Of a DNA stretch of 42,902 nucleotides, positions 15,113 through 23,477 are shown one piece after another; positions within the stretch are counted from its first letter, which is position 1; each line of letters starts with the position of its first letter. The notes below the pieces were generated by a model. That model worked only from the letters and a program-made list of their open reading frames with translations, did not search any database and was not told the DNA's origin. The stretch covers positions 1-42,902 of the forward strand of contig CAYVFC010000067.1 of the NCBI GenBank assembly GCA_964450715.1, given 5' to 3'. The translations under genes were made by a program, and so were the position numbers. This DNA is from CAYVFC01 sp964450715. GTDB lineage: Bacteria > Myxococcota_A > Polyangia > Polyangiales > JAFGIB01.

Positions 15113-18022
15113 CTATCGGAACAGCTCGCGCGCGGCAGAGCCGAGCTCCGGGTCTTTCGCGCGGGCCCGGGCGGCGGCGCGTCGCGCCGCGCCTCGTTGG
15201 CCCTTGAGGAGAAGCGCGCGCGCCCGCTCGAGCTCTATCCGGCCCGGTCGCGCGTGTCCCAGGCGAAGCGCCTGGTCGAGCTCTCGCAGCGCCAGGTCTG
15301 CCTGGCGGCTCTCCAGGTAGGCCACCCCGAGCAACCGGTGCACCTCCGGGTTCTCCGGATCGACGAACAGCGCCCGCTCTCCGTAATGAATGACCTCGCT
15401 CCATTGCTTCTCGTCGGCCAGCGCCGCCATCAGTAGTAGATAGGTACGGCGGTCATGCTGATCGATGTCGGCCAGCGCGCGCGCCGCGCGTAGCAATAGC
15501 GCGCTGTCGGCTCGCTTGCCCGCGATCTCCATCATCATCTGCCAGCCGTCGGCCCGTTCCGGATCGATGGAGACCGCTCTTTGCAGTTGCCGCTCGGCCT
15601 CGGGGAGGTCGTTCCGGGACAGCGCCGCCCGGGCCAGTAAAAGGCGGACCAGGTAGCCGTCCTTACCCGCGGCCAAAACGGCCCGCAGATGGCCTTCGGC
15701 CGCGCCGATGTCGCCCCTGCCCAGGGCCACGCGCGTCAGGGCGAAATGGGCGACCGGATGGCCGGGGGCGCGCCGTAGCGCCTTCCGGGCGGTCGACGCG
15801 GCTCGGCGCAGCTCGCTTTGACGGACGTAGCCCATGGCCAGACGGGCCAGTGCGTCGGCGTCGTCGGGCGCTTTTCGTACGGCCGCGCGCAGCGCCTTTA
15901 GACCGGCGGTGTCCTGTATCTCGGCCGTGAAGTCGCTCTCGCGCCCGGCCAGCCGCCGCAGCAGGTGGCGGCGATAATCGGCATCCAGGCTCTGAAGATC
16001 CACTCCCAGCGTCTCGGAGAAGACGCGGGCGGTGCTCTCGCCCCTGCCCCAGGCGGCGAGCATTTCGATCACCGCGGGCATGCCGAAACGCTCCACGATG
16101 TAGCGCACCACGCGCGTGGCCCCGTAGTAAGCCGTCATCAGTTGCTGCGGGGTACGAGCGCCGGTGAAGGCGGTATTGAGTTCGGCCAGGCGGGGGAAAC
16201 GGCCGGCGCGGATGGCCATGTACAGCTCGTGGTCCTGCTCCCGTTTCCACTCCGGCCGCGCGATGGTGGTCTCGTACTCGGCCAGTCCCTCGGTGAACCA
16301 ACGGGGCACGCGGTTTTTGGAGATCTGCAGGTGAAAGACGTGCGACAGCTCGTGCCAGACGATCTGCCCCCAGTTGAAGGCGCCGGCGCGCGGGGAGACA
16401 GCCGTGACCACCTTGCCGAAGCAGACGCCCTGCACTCCGGCGCTGGGCAGCCCGGTAGTGCGTACCGAGAAGTGGCGGCGGTCCGCGTACAGCTCGACGT
16501 CGATGGGACGCTCGGGCTCGAAGCCATATCGCTGTTTCATGTCGCGGTAGGCCTGCTGCAGTAGGGGCACCAGGTAAGGTTCGAGCACCGCGCGCTCCTC
16601 GCGCTGCAGGCGAATGCGGAACGGCGGCGCGGCGAAGCGTTCGTAATCGGGTGCGATGACCCGCTCGTAGAGGTTCAGCATATTGTAGACCAGCACGTTG
16701 AACCGGTCGCGCTCCCAGGCGCTCTGCAGCGCTCGCAGTCCCGCCTCTTCCTCACCCACCCGCAGCAAGCTCAGTCCGAGCGTGGCCAGCGCCGAGGCGT
16801 CGTCCGGGTCGAGCCGCAACGCCTTGCGGGACATCTCGATCAACTCTTGGTAGCGGTGCTCCCACTCGGCGTAGCTGGCGATGATGCTGTACATGCCGCT
16901 GAACCGGGGGTTGCGTAGCAGCACCTGGCGTTCGGCCTTTTCGAATCCCTCGCGGTCGTCGGCCAGGAAGCGGGCCGCGGCCCGGGTGCTCAGCGCTTCC
17001 AGGTCGTTGGGGTTGATCGACAGCGCGCGGTCGAGGTGCTGGTCGGCGCTCTCGAGTTGCATGTTGCGCAGCGCCATGCCGGCTCGTGTGACGTGGGCGG
17101 CCACCAGGTTGGGGTTGATGGCGAGCGCGCGGGCGATCCGCTTCTTTGCCCCGGGGAAGTCGAAAGACTCGGCCAGCAGAACGCGGGCCATTATCTCGTG
17201 GGCCTCGGCGCTTCGCGGATTGATGCGCAGCGCGTCGGCGACGCTTTCGCGCGCGTGCTCGACGTCGTTCTTCTCCATGAACAGGCGGGCCCACCAGAGC
17301 TGGGTCTCCTCGGCGCCGGGATCGAGCAGGGAGGCTTCGCGGAAGCTGTGGTTGGCATCGTGTAGGCTTCCCAGGGCCCAGGCCGCCAGGGCCAGGCAGG
17401 TCAGCTGTCCGGCGTCGCTCGCCTCCAGCGTTTGATCGTTGTAGTCGTCGATCACTAGCGAGAGGATATCCTCGGCCTCCCGCCGCCGGCCTACCCGCTG
17501 CAGCAGCCTTCCCAGCACGACGCGCGCGCGGTGCGCCGGGCGCCGGACCGCCGCCCGGCGCAGCAGCTTCTCGGCCCGGTCGATCTCTCCTAGCGCGAGC
17601 AGGGCTTCGGCCTGGGCGGTGAGCGCGTCGGTCTGTACCGGGGCCACCGCTACCGCGCGCGCCGCCGTCTCGGCCGCTCGACGGTAGCGGCCGGTGCGCA
17701 TCTGCGCGCGCGCCAGACCGAGCAACGCCTCGCCGCGGTTCGGGCCCGACTGCAGAGTGAGGAAGGCCTTCTCGGCGGTCGCGTAGCGCCCCCGCGCCAG
17801 TGCCTCGAGGGCCTCGGCCATGTTGGCCGAGACGGAGGCGTCGGTTGGACCAGGCGCGGGGTCGGCCGGCAGGCCGTGCGCGGTTGACGAAATCGCCGGG
17901 CGGTCCGGAACCGCTGGCGGCGTGGAATAAGCGCCACAGGCCAGAGCGGTAAGGGAGAGGGAAACGGCGCAGAGCGGGGCGTGCGCCGCGAGGAGCTGTC
18001 GGATTGAGCCTACAGCTCGCAC
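15113..18022 (-). CDS. TPR-flanked zinc metallopeptidase (peptidase MA family), probable lipoprotein
   Basis: I start it at GTG 18022, preceded by CGGAG, which gives 969 aa and a 13-nt overlap with the upstream gene; the longer open frame lies inside that gene. A signal sequence ends near SLTALACGAYS, so lipidation is likely. Many TPR units (about residues 50-390) with alternating Ala/Arg/Leu helices precede a gluzincin-type catalytic domain with zinc motif HELSH at about 557-561 and the third ligand in the GLAEYE segment about 20 residues on. Further TPRs fill residues 690-965. The layout (TPR, peptidase, TPR) suggests a large periplasmic or surface enzyme or scaffold. All zinc-site residues are present. 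Substrate unknown. Confidence 0.85.
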   Translation of the reverse strand: MRAVGSIRQLLAAHAPLCAVSLSLTALACGAYSTPPAVPDRPAISSTAHGLPADPAPGPTDASVSANMAEALEALARGRYATAEKAFLTLQSGPNRGEALLGLARAQMRTGRYRRAAETAARAVAVAPVQTDALTAQAEALLALGEIDRAEKLLRRAAVRRPAHRARVVLGRLLQRVGRRREAEDILSLVIDDYNDQTLEASDAGQLTCLALAAWALGSLHDANHSFREASLLDPGAEETQLWWARLFMEKNDVEHARESVADALRINPRSAEAHEIMARVLLAESFDFPGAKKRIARALAINPNLVAAHVTRAGMALRNMQLESADQHLDRALSINPNDLEALSTRAAARFLADDREGFEKAERQVLLRNPRFSGMYSIIASYAEWEHRYQELIEMSRKALRLDPDDASALATLGLSLLRVGEEEAGLRALQSAWERDRFNVLVYNMLNLYERVIAPDYERFAAPPFRIRLQREERAVLEPYLVPLLQQAYRDMKQRYGFEPERPIDVELYADRRHFSVRTTGLPSAGVQGVCFGKVVTAVSPRAGAFNWGQIVWHELSHVFHLQISKNRVPRWFTEGLAEYETTIARPEWKREQDHELYMAIRAGRFPRLAELNTAFTGARTPQQLMTAYYGATRVVRYIVERFGMPAVIEMLAAWGRGESTARVFSETLGVDLQSLDADYRRHLLRRLAGRESDFTAEIQDTAGLKALRAAVRKAPDDADALARLAMGYVRQSELRRAASTARKALRRAPGHPVAHFALTRVALGRGDIGAAEGHLRAVLAAGKDGYLVRLLLARAALSRNDLPEAERQLQRAVSIDPERADGWQMMMEIAGKRADSALLLRAARALADIDQHDRRTYLLLMAALADEKQWSEVIHYGERALFVDPENPEVHRLLGVAYLESRQADLALRELDQALRLGHARPGRIELERARALLLKGQRGAARRAAARARAKDPELGSAARELFR

Positions 18023-19134
18023 TGCTCCGGGCGCACGCACACGCCTTCCTTGCAGTTGCCGTTCGCACATCCGTCGTCGCTGACGCAGGGCTCGCCCAGG
18101 CGGTTGACCGGATGGCACTTGCTATCGGTCTCGCAGAAGAGCCCGGCAGCGCATCCCCCGGTCGGATTGAACGGATCCTCGGCGCACGCCTCCCCCGCAC
18201 CGGGCAAGGCCGTGCAGGTGCCCTCGAGCGACGCGCTGCCGGGGTCGACCGAGGTGCCGGCGCAGTACTCGCCGTCCGGGCATTGCGTGGGTGCGGCCAG
18301 CGTGCACGGCTCGCCCGCGCCGACCGGACCCGCGCAGGCGGAGACCGGGCTGAGAAGCGGCCCGGAAATGGCGCAGGACAGCCCCTTGTCGCACAGGTCG
18401 CCGGTCTGCACGTCGCACGGATCGCCCTCTTTGCCGTCCAGCATCTCCCGCTCTGATTCGCAGGTTCCGCCCTGGTTCGCTCCCCCATCCTCGCTCATGC
18501 ACACCAGCCCCAGCCGGCACGCCTTACCCTCGTCGTCGCCGCAAGCTTCTCCCGGTCCAGCTTGGGAGCCACAAGTGCCGCTGACCTCCGAGCAGACGAG
18601 ATTATTCCTGCAATTGTCGTTCTCCTCGCACTCCACGCCCTCGGTCAGCAGCGTGGTGCAGGTGCCCGGGCATCCGCCGCGCATGTTGCAGAACGCCGCG
18701 CCGCTGCACTCGGCGTCCACCGAGCAGTCGGCGCCCGCTTGTAGGCTTCCCACCAGTACCTCGTCGCAAGGGCTCAAGGTCATGATCCGGGTGGACTCGA
18801 AGGCGCATCCGAGCTCGGCGATCTTCGCTATGCACCCGTCGACGCGTTCCGGATGGTAGGTCACCCGACCCACGTCGATGGCGTCCACCAGATAGGGGAA
18901 ATCGCCGTCCTCCAGTGAGGCCCGGGTGCGCTCCACGCACCCCGCAGGCCCGGAGTACCGGTCGACCGCTTCCTGACCCACGCAGGCGACGAACTGTTTG
19001 CAGATCACCGAGGCCAGAAGGGTCGGGAGCTCGTCGATGGCCGGTCCCGAGGATTCGTCCGTATCGTCGCCGCCGCAGGATAGGGATAAGAGGAGCAGCG
19101 CCGATACCAGAACAAGCCAAGCGCATGTTTTCAT
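18010..19134 (-). CDS. Dickkopf-like Cys-rich lipoprotein
   Basis: A 374-aa exported protein. I start it at ATG 19134 with GGAG 9 nt upstream; the frame extends further but without a better start. Residues 1-20 are a strongly hydrophobic signal ending LSLSCGGDD, consistent with lipid attachment although the lipobox is imperfect. The first third (about 25-130) is a helical domain with conserved Cys pairs. The rest is a series of disulfide-rich knots with the spacing seen in Dickkopf N-terminal Cys-rich domains, e.g. GAACxxNxCxxGxxC-like patterns and the closing DDGCANGNCKEGVC. Such proteins are abundant in Myxococcota surface lipoproteins. It overlaps the metallopeptidase gene by 13 nt, so the two are coupled. 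Confidence 0.75.
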   Translation of the reverse strand: MKTCAWLVLVSALLLLSLSCGGDDTDESSGPAIDELPTLLASVICKQFVACVGQEAVDRYSGPAGCVERTRASLEDGDFPYLVDAIDVGRVTYHPERVDGCIAKIAELGCAFESTRIMTLSPCDEVLVGSLQAGADCSVDAECSGAAFCNMRGGCPGTCTTLLTEGVECEENDNCRNNLVCSEVSGTCGSQAGPGEACGDDEGKACRLGLVCMSEDGGANQGGTCESEREMLDGKEGDPCDVQTGDLCDKGLSCAISGPLLSPVSACAGPVGAGEPCTLAAPTQCPDGEYCAGTSVDPGSASLEGTCTALPGAGEACAEDPFNPTGGCAAGLFCETDSKCHPVNRLGEPCVSDDGCANGNCKEGVCVRPEQCEL

Positions 19135-19170
19135 CGTTTGTCTCCGGTTTATCAAGCTATTCGGTAAAGT

Positions 19171-19375
19171 GCCTAAGGAGGCACCGCAAAATAAACGATC
19201 CGGTTGCGGCCGCGTGGGCGGGCGCACTCGCGGCTTTCGTCCTGGGAAAATCCTCGAAATAGCGCTCTCGACCGCCGGGAGAGATCTCCTGCGGTTTCTC
19301 CTGCGGGCGCGCTCGCGATTGCGCTCCGCCGACGCGCCCGGTTTCGTATCGTCTATTTTGCGCTGCCTCCTAAGC
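19171..19375. repeat. Long imperfect inverted repeat, 63-bp arms (MITE-like)
   Basis: The left arm 19171-19233 and right arm 19313-19375 are about 80% identical in inverted orientation (roughly 50 of 63 aligned columns), separated by a 79-bp centre. The best-kept blocks are GGAGGCA, CGCAAAATA, ACGAT, CGCGT, GGCGG and TCGCG. The left tip also holds its own hairpin, GTGCCT-AAGG-AGGCAC (19169-19184). A 6-bp AAGCTA lies at both sides (19154-19159 and 19372-19377), which could be a coincidence. No gene is in the 448-bp gap 19135-19582. It could be a decayed miniature transposon or a structured RNA element. Confidence 0.7.
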
Positions 19376-19582
19376 TAGACAGAGATTGTACCACAGGCCT
19401 CGATTTTTACCAGGTCACCGCACTCCGCGGTCGGTGCCGGGACGCGTCCGGCTCGGTGGAGCGTCCGATATGGCTTGCCGGGTCCGAGAAAGATGCGATG
19501 ATGCCCCGGATGGGGCTGAGGGACCGCTCCTCGATTCGGCGGGGCGTTCTTCCGGTCCGGTGTCCGCCGGGGAGGAAGGAGC

Positions 19583-20527
19583 ATGATGGCCGCGAATAGA
19601 CGGTGGACCGAGCAGGACATACCGGCGCTGTCCGGTAAGAGCGTGATCATTACCGGCGCCAACTGCGGCCTGGGGCTACAGGCCGCCCGCATGTTCGCCG
19701 CCGCCGGGGCGCACGTGGTACTGGCCTGCCGCAATGCGGAAAAGGCGCTGGCGGCCATGGTATATATCAAGCAAAGACACGCCTCCGCCTCGGTGGAATC
19801 GATGCCGGTAGACCTGGCGGACCTCTCCTCGGTGCGCGCCTTCGCCGCCCGTTTTTGCCGCAAGTATGACCGGTTACACGTTCTACTCAACAACGCAGGC
19901 GTGATGGCGTTACCCCATGCGACCACCCGAGACGGTTTCGAGATGCAGTTCGGCACCAACCACCTGGGCCACTTCGCGTTGACCGGCCTGCTGCTCGAGC
20001 GGATGCTGCAGACGCCCGGCGCGCGCGTGGTCACCGTGAGCAGCATGGCACATCGACTGGGCGAGATTCGATTCGACGATCCGGACTGGCGGCGCGGCTA
20101 CCGGAAGTGGCCCGCCTACTGCCAGAGCAAGCTCGCCAACCTACTGTTCACCTTGGAGCTGCAGCGGCGCCTGGCCGAGCGAGGGTCCGATACCATTGCG
20201 GTGGCCTGCCATCCGGGCTACGCGGCCACGGAGCTGCAGCTGGTCGGTCCGCGCATGGCCCGCTCGCGGTTGCTGGAGGGGATCATGGCGCTGAGCAACC
20301 GCTACTTGGCGCAGAGCGCGCGGATGGGCGCGTTGTCATTGCTCTACGCGGCGACCGCCGCGGGCGTGCAGGGAGGCGAGACCATCGGGCCGGCCATCGC
20401 CGATACCTGGGGCTACCCCGCCCGGACCCGGGTAGACGCGCGCGCGCGCGATCCGCAGCACGCGGCCCGACTCTGGGAGCTTTCGCGGGAGCTGACCGGG
20501 ATCGACTACCGGCCGCTGGAGCAATAG
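19583..20527 (+). CDS. Short-chain dehydrogenase/reductase (retinol-dehydrogenase-like)
   Basis: A 314-aa classical-to-extended SDR with an N-terminal Rossmann fold. The cofactor motif TGANCGLG is near residue 22, with an Arg at the end of the second strand (LACRN) that favours NADP(H). NNAGVM near 105 stabilises the fold. The catalytic set is Ser in TVSSMAH (about 154) and Tyr/Lys in YCQSKLAN (about 178-182). Overall it resembles the retinol dehydrogenase / WW-domain oxidoreductase-like group common in bacteria, acting on lipophilic alcohols or aldehydes. GGAAGGAGC precedes ATG 19583; ATG 19586 is also possible. It is monocistronic and convergent with the alanine racemase region. Substrate not determined. 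Confidence 0.88.
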   Translation: MMAANRRWTEQDIPALSGKSVIITGANCGLGLQAARMFAAAGAHVVLACRNAEKALAAMVYIKQRHASASVESMPVDLADLSSVRAFAARFCRKYDRLHVLLNNAGVMALPHATTRDGFEMQFGTNHLGHFALTGLLLERMLQTPGARVVTVSSMAHRLGEIRFDDPDWRRGYRKWPAYCQSKLANLLFTLELQRRLAERGSDTIAVACHPGYAATELQLVGPRMARSRLLEGIMALSNRYLAQSARMGALSLLYAATAAGVQGGETIGPAIADTWGYPARTRVDARARDPQHAARLWELSRELTGIDYRPLEQ

Positions 20528-20554
20528 CCGACCCGAGGGCGGATCGGGCGCGGT

Positions 20555-20779
20555 TCAGAAGGGCGTATTGAGGCCGGGTGGGCGGACCACCGGCAGGCTC
20601 TCCGGGTAGTGGCTGCTGTCGGTGATGGTATCGGCCCAGTCGCCGAAGTCGTTGAGCGGGGAGTCCCGGCCCGGTTCGGTTCCCTCGCTGTCCGGGTCGG
20701 CGTCCGCGTCGAACTCGGCCTCCCCGTTCCACTCGCGTACCTCGGTGAACACGACGTCCTCGTCGATTCCCGCGTACGG
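20555..20779 (-). other. Acidic reading frame in phase with and directly after the alanine racemase stop
   Basis: After the TGA of the racemase (20780-20782) the same frame stays open for 75 codons to 20555. The stretch is very acidic (EAEFDADADPDSEG and similar) and ends PPGLNTPF. It may be translated separately: GTG 20752 with GAGGA about 7 nt upstream gives 65 residues. It could also be a readthrough tail or a former C-terminus cut off by a new stop. No family is recognised. G/C bias at third positions is as high as in the racemase. Confidence 0.4.
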
Positions 20780-21949
20780 TCAGGGACGGAGCGACTCGCG
20801 CGAGTAGTACCGGGGTACCCGCGGGGAGATTCCGGTCAACACTTCGTAGACGATGGTGCCGCAGGCGCGCGCCAGCTGCTCGGCCGCCAGCCGTTCGCCC
20901 TGTTGCTCTCCGATCAACACGGCCTCGTCCCCGACCGAGCATCCCTGCACCGCGGTCACGTCCAGCGTGGTCAGATCCATGGAGATGTTGCCCACGATGG
21001 GACAGCGCTTGCCGCGTACCAGCATGAAGCCCCGGTTGGAGGCAGCGCGCATCAGCGCATCGCCGTAGCCCATGGCCACGGTGGCGATCAGGCTCACGCC
21101 GCTGGTTACGTGCGTGCGGTTGTAACCCACGCCGGTACCCGCCGGCACCCGTCGCAACGAGATGATGTCGCTGACCAGACGCAGCGCGGGTTTGAGACCC
21201 GCGTCCAGGTCGTCGAGCGGACAGCAGCCGTACAGCGCGATACCCGGCCGTACCAGGTTGAAGCGCGCCTCGGGGAAGGCCAGCGTGGCCGCGCTGTTGG
21301 CCGCGTGTAGAAGGCCGGGCTGGTGGCCGCGCTCATGCAATAGATCTTGCGCTTGCCCGAAGCGTACGATCTGCTCCCGGGTGACCTCCGGGCTCGAGTC
21401 GGCCGAGGAGAGATGGGTCATCAGCCCCTCGATTCGTAACCCGGGCATTCGTTCCAGCTTGTCGAGCAATCCGCCCAGCTCGTCCACGGGCACGCCGAGC
21501 CTCGACATGCCGGTGTCGACCTTGAGGTGCACGCCTACCGGCCGCCCTCGCGCCGCCCGCCAGAAAGCGGCGGCGTTCTCCGCGTCGAAGATGACCGGGG
21601 TCAGCCCGGCGCGCAGAACGTGCGCGTGCTCGTCTCCGTACGCGCTATTTAGCACCAGCACCGGAGCGCGGATGCCTGCCTCGCGCAGCTCGAAGCCCTC
21701 CTCGGCCAGCGCCACGCAGAAGCCGTCCGCGCCGGCTTGCTCCAGGCGGCGGGCGACCGGGACCAGCCCGTGCCCGTAGGCGTCGGCCTTGACCACCGCG
21801 TAGATGGCGGCCCTACCCGCCGAGGAGCGCAAGGTCTTTAGGTTGTCCGCCACCGCCTCCAGGTCGACCTCGGCCCGGGTTGTGCGCGCGGTCGGCTGCG
21901 ACGTTCGCTCCTCCAGGAGCCTGAAAGCGGCTGAGCTGCTGGCGGCCAT
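20780..21949 (-). CDS. alr: Alanine racemase
   Basis: A 389-aa PLP-dependent alanine racemase making D-alanine for peptidoglycan. After an N-terminal extension of about 24 residues, the TIM-barrel begins at AEVDLEAVADNLK. The PLP lysine is Lys54 in AVVKADAYGHG, and the second catalytic base is Tyr276 in GVGYNRTH. The C-terminal beta domain carries the GNISMDLTTLDVT motif that lines the active site and contacts substrate carboxylate. HLKVDTGMSRLG is the usual dimer/entry segment. It has the usual family length, so the TGA at 20780-20782 is a normal end, even though the frame continues open beyond it. Its start faces away from the lipoprotein gene at 22065, leaving a 115-bp divergent gap. Confidence 0.95.
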   Translation of the reverse strand: MAASSSAAFRLLEERTSQPTARTTRAEVDLEAVADNLKTLRSSAGRAAIYAVVKADAYGHGLVPVARRLEQAGADGFCVALAEEGFELREAGIRAPVLVLNSAYGDEHAHVLRAGLTPVIFDAENAAAFWRAARGRPVGVHLKVDTGMSRLGVPVDELGGLLDKLERMPGLRIEGLMTHLSSADSSPEVTREQIVRFGQAQDLLHERGHQPGLLHAANSAATLAFPEARFNLVRPGIALYGCCPLDDLDAGLKPALRLVSDIISLRRVPAGTGVGYNRTHVTSGVSLIATVAMGYGDALMRAASNRGFMLVRGKRCPIVGNISMDLTTLDVTAVQGCSVGDEAVLIGEQQGERLAAEQLARACGTIVYEVLTGISPRVPRYYSRESLRP

Positions 21950-22027
21950 ACCTGCTCATTTGGACCTGCTGGCGGCTCGGCGTCAAGTTCGCGGAACTAC
22001 CACAGCCGGGAAAGCTGGCGGAATGGG

Positions 22028-22059
22028 TTGGCTGTGCGGATATTGTACAGTAGTATGAT
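22028..22059 (+). promoter_or_regulatory. Possible promoter of the lipoprotein gene
   Basis: TTGGCT (22028-22033) and TAGTAT (22051-22056) are 17 bp apart, each matching 4 of 6 consensus bases; an overlapping TATGAT ends at 22059. Transcription from it would begin almost at the ATG at 22065, implying a leaderless or very short-leader mRNA, which fits the lack of a clear ribosome binding site. Confidence 0.35.
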
Positions 22060-22064
22060 AGACC

Positions 22065-22808
22065 ATGAAGAAGGTTACCGTCATCTGGTTCTCGATCGTT
22101 TCTCTGGCGTTGGCGGGCTGTCGCGGCGAGCACACTGATCCCGCGGGCGGAGCTGGATCGGAAGCGGTCGTCGCTCCTGAAACCATCGATTGCGGCGGCA
22201 CCATCGTGCCGGTCGGCCCGATGTGCGGAGGCATGTGGCTGGCGATCGTCGGCTGTTGCGCGGACACCTTTGTTTCCAGCTCGGTGGCAGAGGCTTTGAT
22301 ATGCAGCATGTACGCGGACGAGGCCATCTGCGCCCAGAATCCGGCCGCGGTCGACGCGCAGTGCAATGTGCTGGGCAGGATGACCGAATGTCAGGGGAGC
22401 GCTGGCGCGGGCGGTGAGCCGGGCGCCGGAGCCGGCGCGGGCGCCGGAGAGGGTGGCGCGAGCGGTGACGGAAGCGCTGGCGCCTCTGGCGCCGCGGGCG
22501 GGGCCGGAAGCGCAGACGGCGGCCAGGGCGGGGCGGTAGTGGCCGGCGAGGGAGGCGGGGGCGCTGCCGGGCCTCCGGTGCTGCCCCCGGTCGATCCAGC
22601 CGAGGGCGCAGCCGAGTGCGAAGCCGTTTGCGGCCCCTGCCACGCGGGCTTTCGCGCGCCGAACAACTCGGTCTGTTGCGAATCGCGTCCCTGCTACTGC
22701 AACGGGATCGATACCTGGTACTCTACGGTCGACTGCTCCGACCAGCGGATGCGTTGCGTTCACCGTGACGAGGCCACGCAGACGCTGGCGTACTGCGCTG
22801 CGAGGTGA
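22065..22808 (+). CDS. Lipoprotein with Gly/Ala linker and C-terminal Cys-rich domain
   Basis: A 247-aa lipoprotein with a textbook signal peptide and lipobox LAGC at about residues 16-19. A first domain (about 25-110) contains five Cys and resembles the helical Cys-containing part of other lipoproteins in this window. A pure Gly/Ala/Ser-rich linker follows (about 113-175), then a compact C-terminal domain (about 182-247) with ten Cys, including CGPC, CCES and CYC patterns, probably disulfide-bonded. No enzyme motif is visible. It ends 8 bp before the macrodomain ATG, so the two are probably transcribed together. Confidence 0.7.
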   Translation: MKKVTVIWFSIVSLALAGCRGEHTDPAGGAGSEAVVAPETIDCGGTIVPVGPMCGGMWLAIVGCCADTFVSSSVAEALICSMYADEAICAQNPAAVDAQCNVLGRMTECQGSAGAGGEPGAGAGAGAGEGGASGDGSAGASGAAGGAGSADGGQGGAVVAGEGGGGAAGPPVLPPVDPAEGAAECEAVCGPCHAGFRAPNNSVCCESRPCYCNGIDTWYSTVDCSDQRMRCVHRDEATQTLAYCAAR

Positions 22809-22816
22809 GGCCCACC

Positions 22817-23362
22817 ATGAAGAAGAGCATCGGTAACGTTACGCTTTCGCTCGTACAGGGCGACATCACCCGGCAGCATACCGACGCCATCGTGAACGCG
22901 GCCAACTCCTCGCTGATGGGTGGCGGCGGGGTGGACGGGGCGATCCACCGGGCCGGGGGGCCGGATATATTAAAGGAATGTGAGGCCGTCGTCGGCGAGA
23001 TGGGGCGGCTAGGGGCCGGTGGCGCGGTCATCACCACGGGCGGACGGCTGGTCGCGCGGTACGTGATCCACGCCGTAGGGCCGATCTGGCGCGGCGGGGG
23101 GCAGGGGGAGAGGGAGACGCTGGCCAGCGCCTATCGCGAGAGCCTGAAGCGAGCCGTGGAAAAGGGGCTCGAGAGCGTGTCGTTTCCCTCCATCAGCACG
23201 GGAGCCTACCGCTTTCCGGTGGACGAGGCGGCCGGGATAGCGCTGGGGGCGGTAAGCGACGCGTTGAAGGAGAATCCCGGCCTGCGACTGGTCGAGTTCG
23301 TGCTCTTCGACGCGGCCACCCTGGGGGCCTACGAGCAGGCGCTCCGGCAACTCGAAATCTGA
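22817..23362 (+). CDS. Macrodomain protein (O-acetyl-ADP-ribose deacetylase-like)
   Basis: A 181-aa single macrodomain of the MacroD/YmdB type, which hydrolyses O-acetyl-ADP-ribose and can remove mono-ADP-ribose from Asp/Glu. The key elements are GDIT near residue 16, NAANSSLMGGGGVDGAIHRAGG (about 27-48, here shown in full only to position it; the substrate-binding Asn and the GGGVDGAI loop with the catalytic Asp are intact) and the second loop FPSISTGAYRFP at about 120. I chose ATG 22817, with GAGG 6 nt before it, rather than GTG 22805. It follows the lipoprotein gene within one transcription unit and ends at the terminator upstream of the RND genes. It is cytosolic. Confidence 0.92.
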   Translation: MKKSIGNVTLSLVQGDITRQHTDAIVNAANSSLMGGGGVDGAIHRAGGPDILKECEAVVGEMGRLGAGGAVITTGGRLVARYVIHAVGPIWRGGGQGERETLASAYRESLKRAVEKGLESVSFPSISTGAYRFPVDEAAGIALGAVSDALKENPGLRLVEFVLFDAATLGAYEQALRQLEI

Positions 23363-23403
23363 GGTTTCTGCTCGGTTCGCGCTCGTTGCATTTGAAAGAT
23401 CGG

Positions 23404-23451
23404 CCGGCGGGGGTACAGTTCAGCGGTACCGCCGGTTCGCGGCGGTTTTTT
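23404..23451 (+). terminator. Terminator with competing upstream arm (attenuator-like) before the RND genes
   Basis: ACCGCCG (23428-23434) pairs with CGGCGGT (23440-23446) around GTTCG, and six T follow, which is a full rho-independent terminator. Upstream CCGGCGG (23404-23410) is perfectly complementary to CCGCCGG (23429-23435), which overlaps the left arm, so the two hairpins exclude each other. The terminator ends 27 nt before the adaptor ATG, leaving no room for a separate promoter together with a 5' leader and ribosome site. This is the layout of a transcription attenuator, although it could also just end the macrodomain transcript. Confidence 0.65.
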
Positions 23452-23477
23452 ACGCGAGGGTCCCCGAGGAGAGAACC

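Noticed and set aside
16752..18488. Long minus-strand frame overlapping the metallopeptidase gene
   Set aside because: Arg/Pro/Ala-rich out-of-frame reading of the same strand; the TPR and HELSH features are in the other frame.
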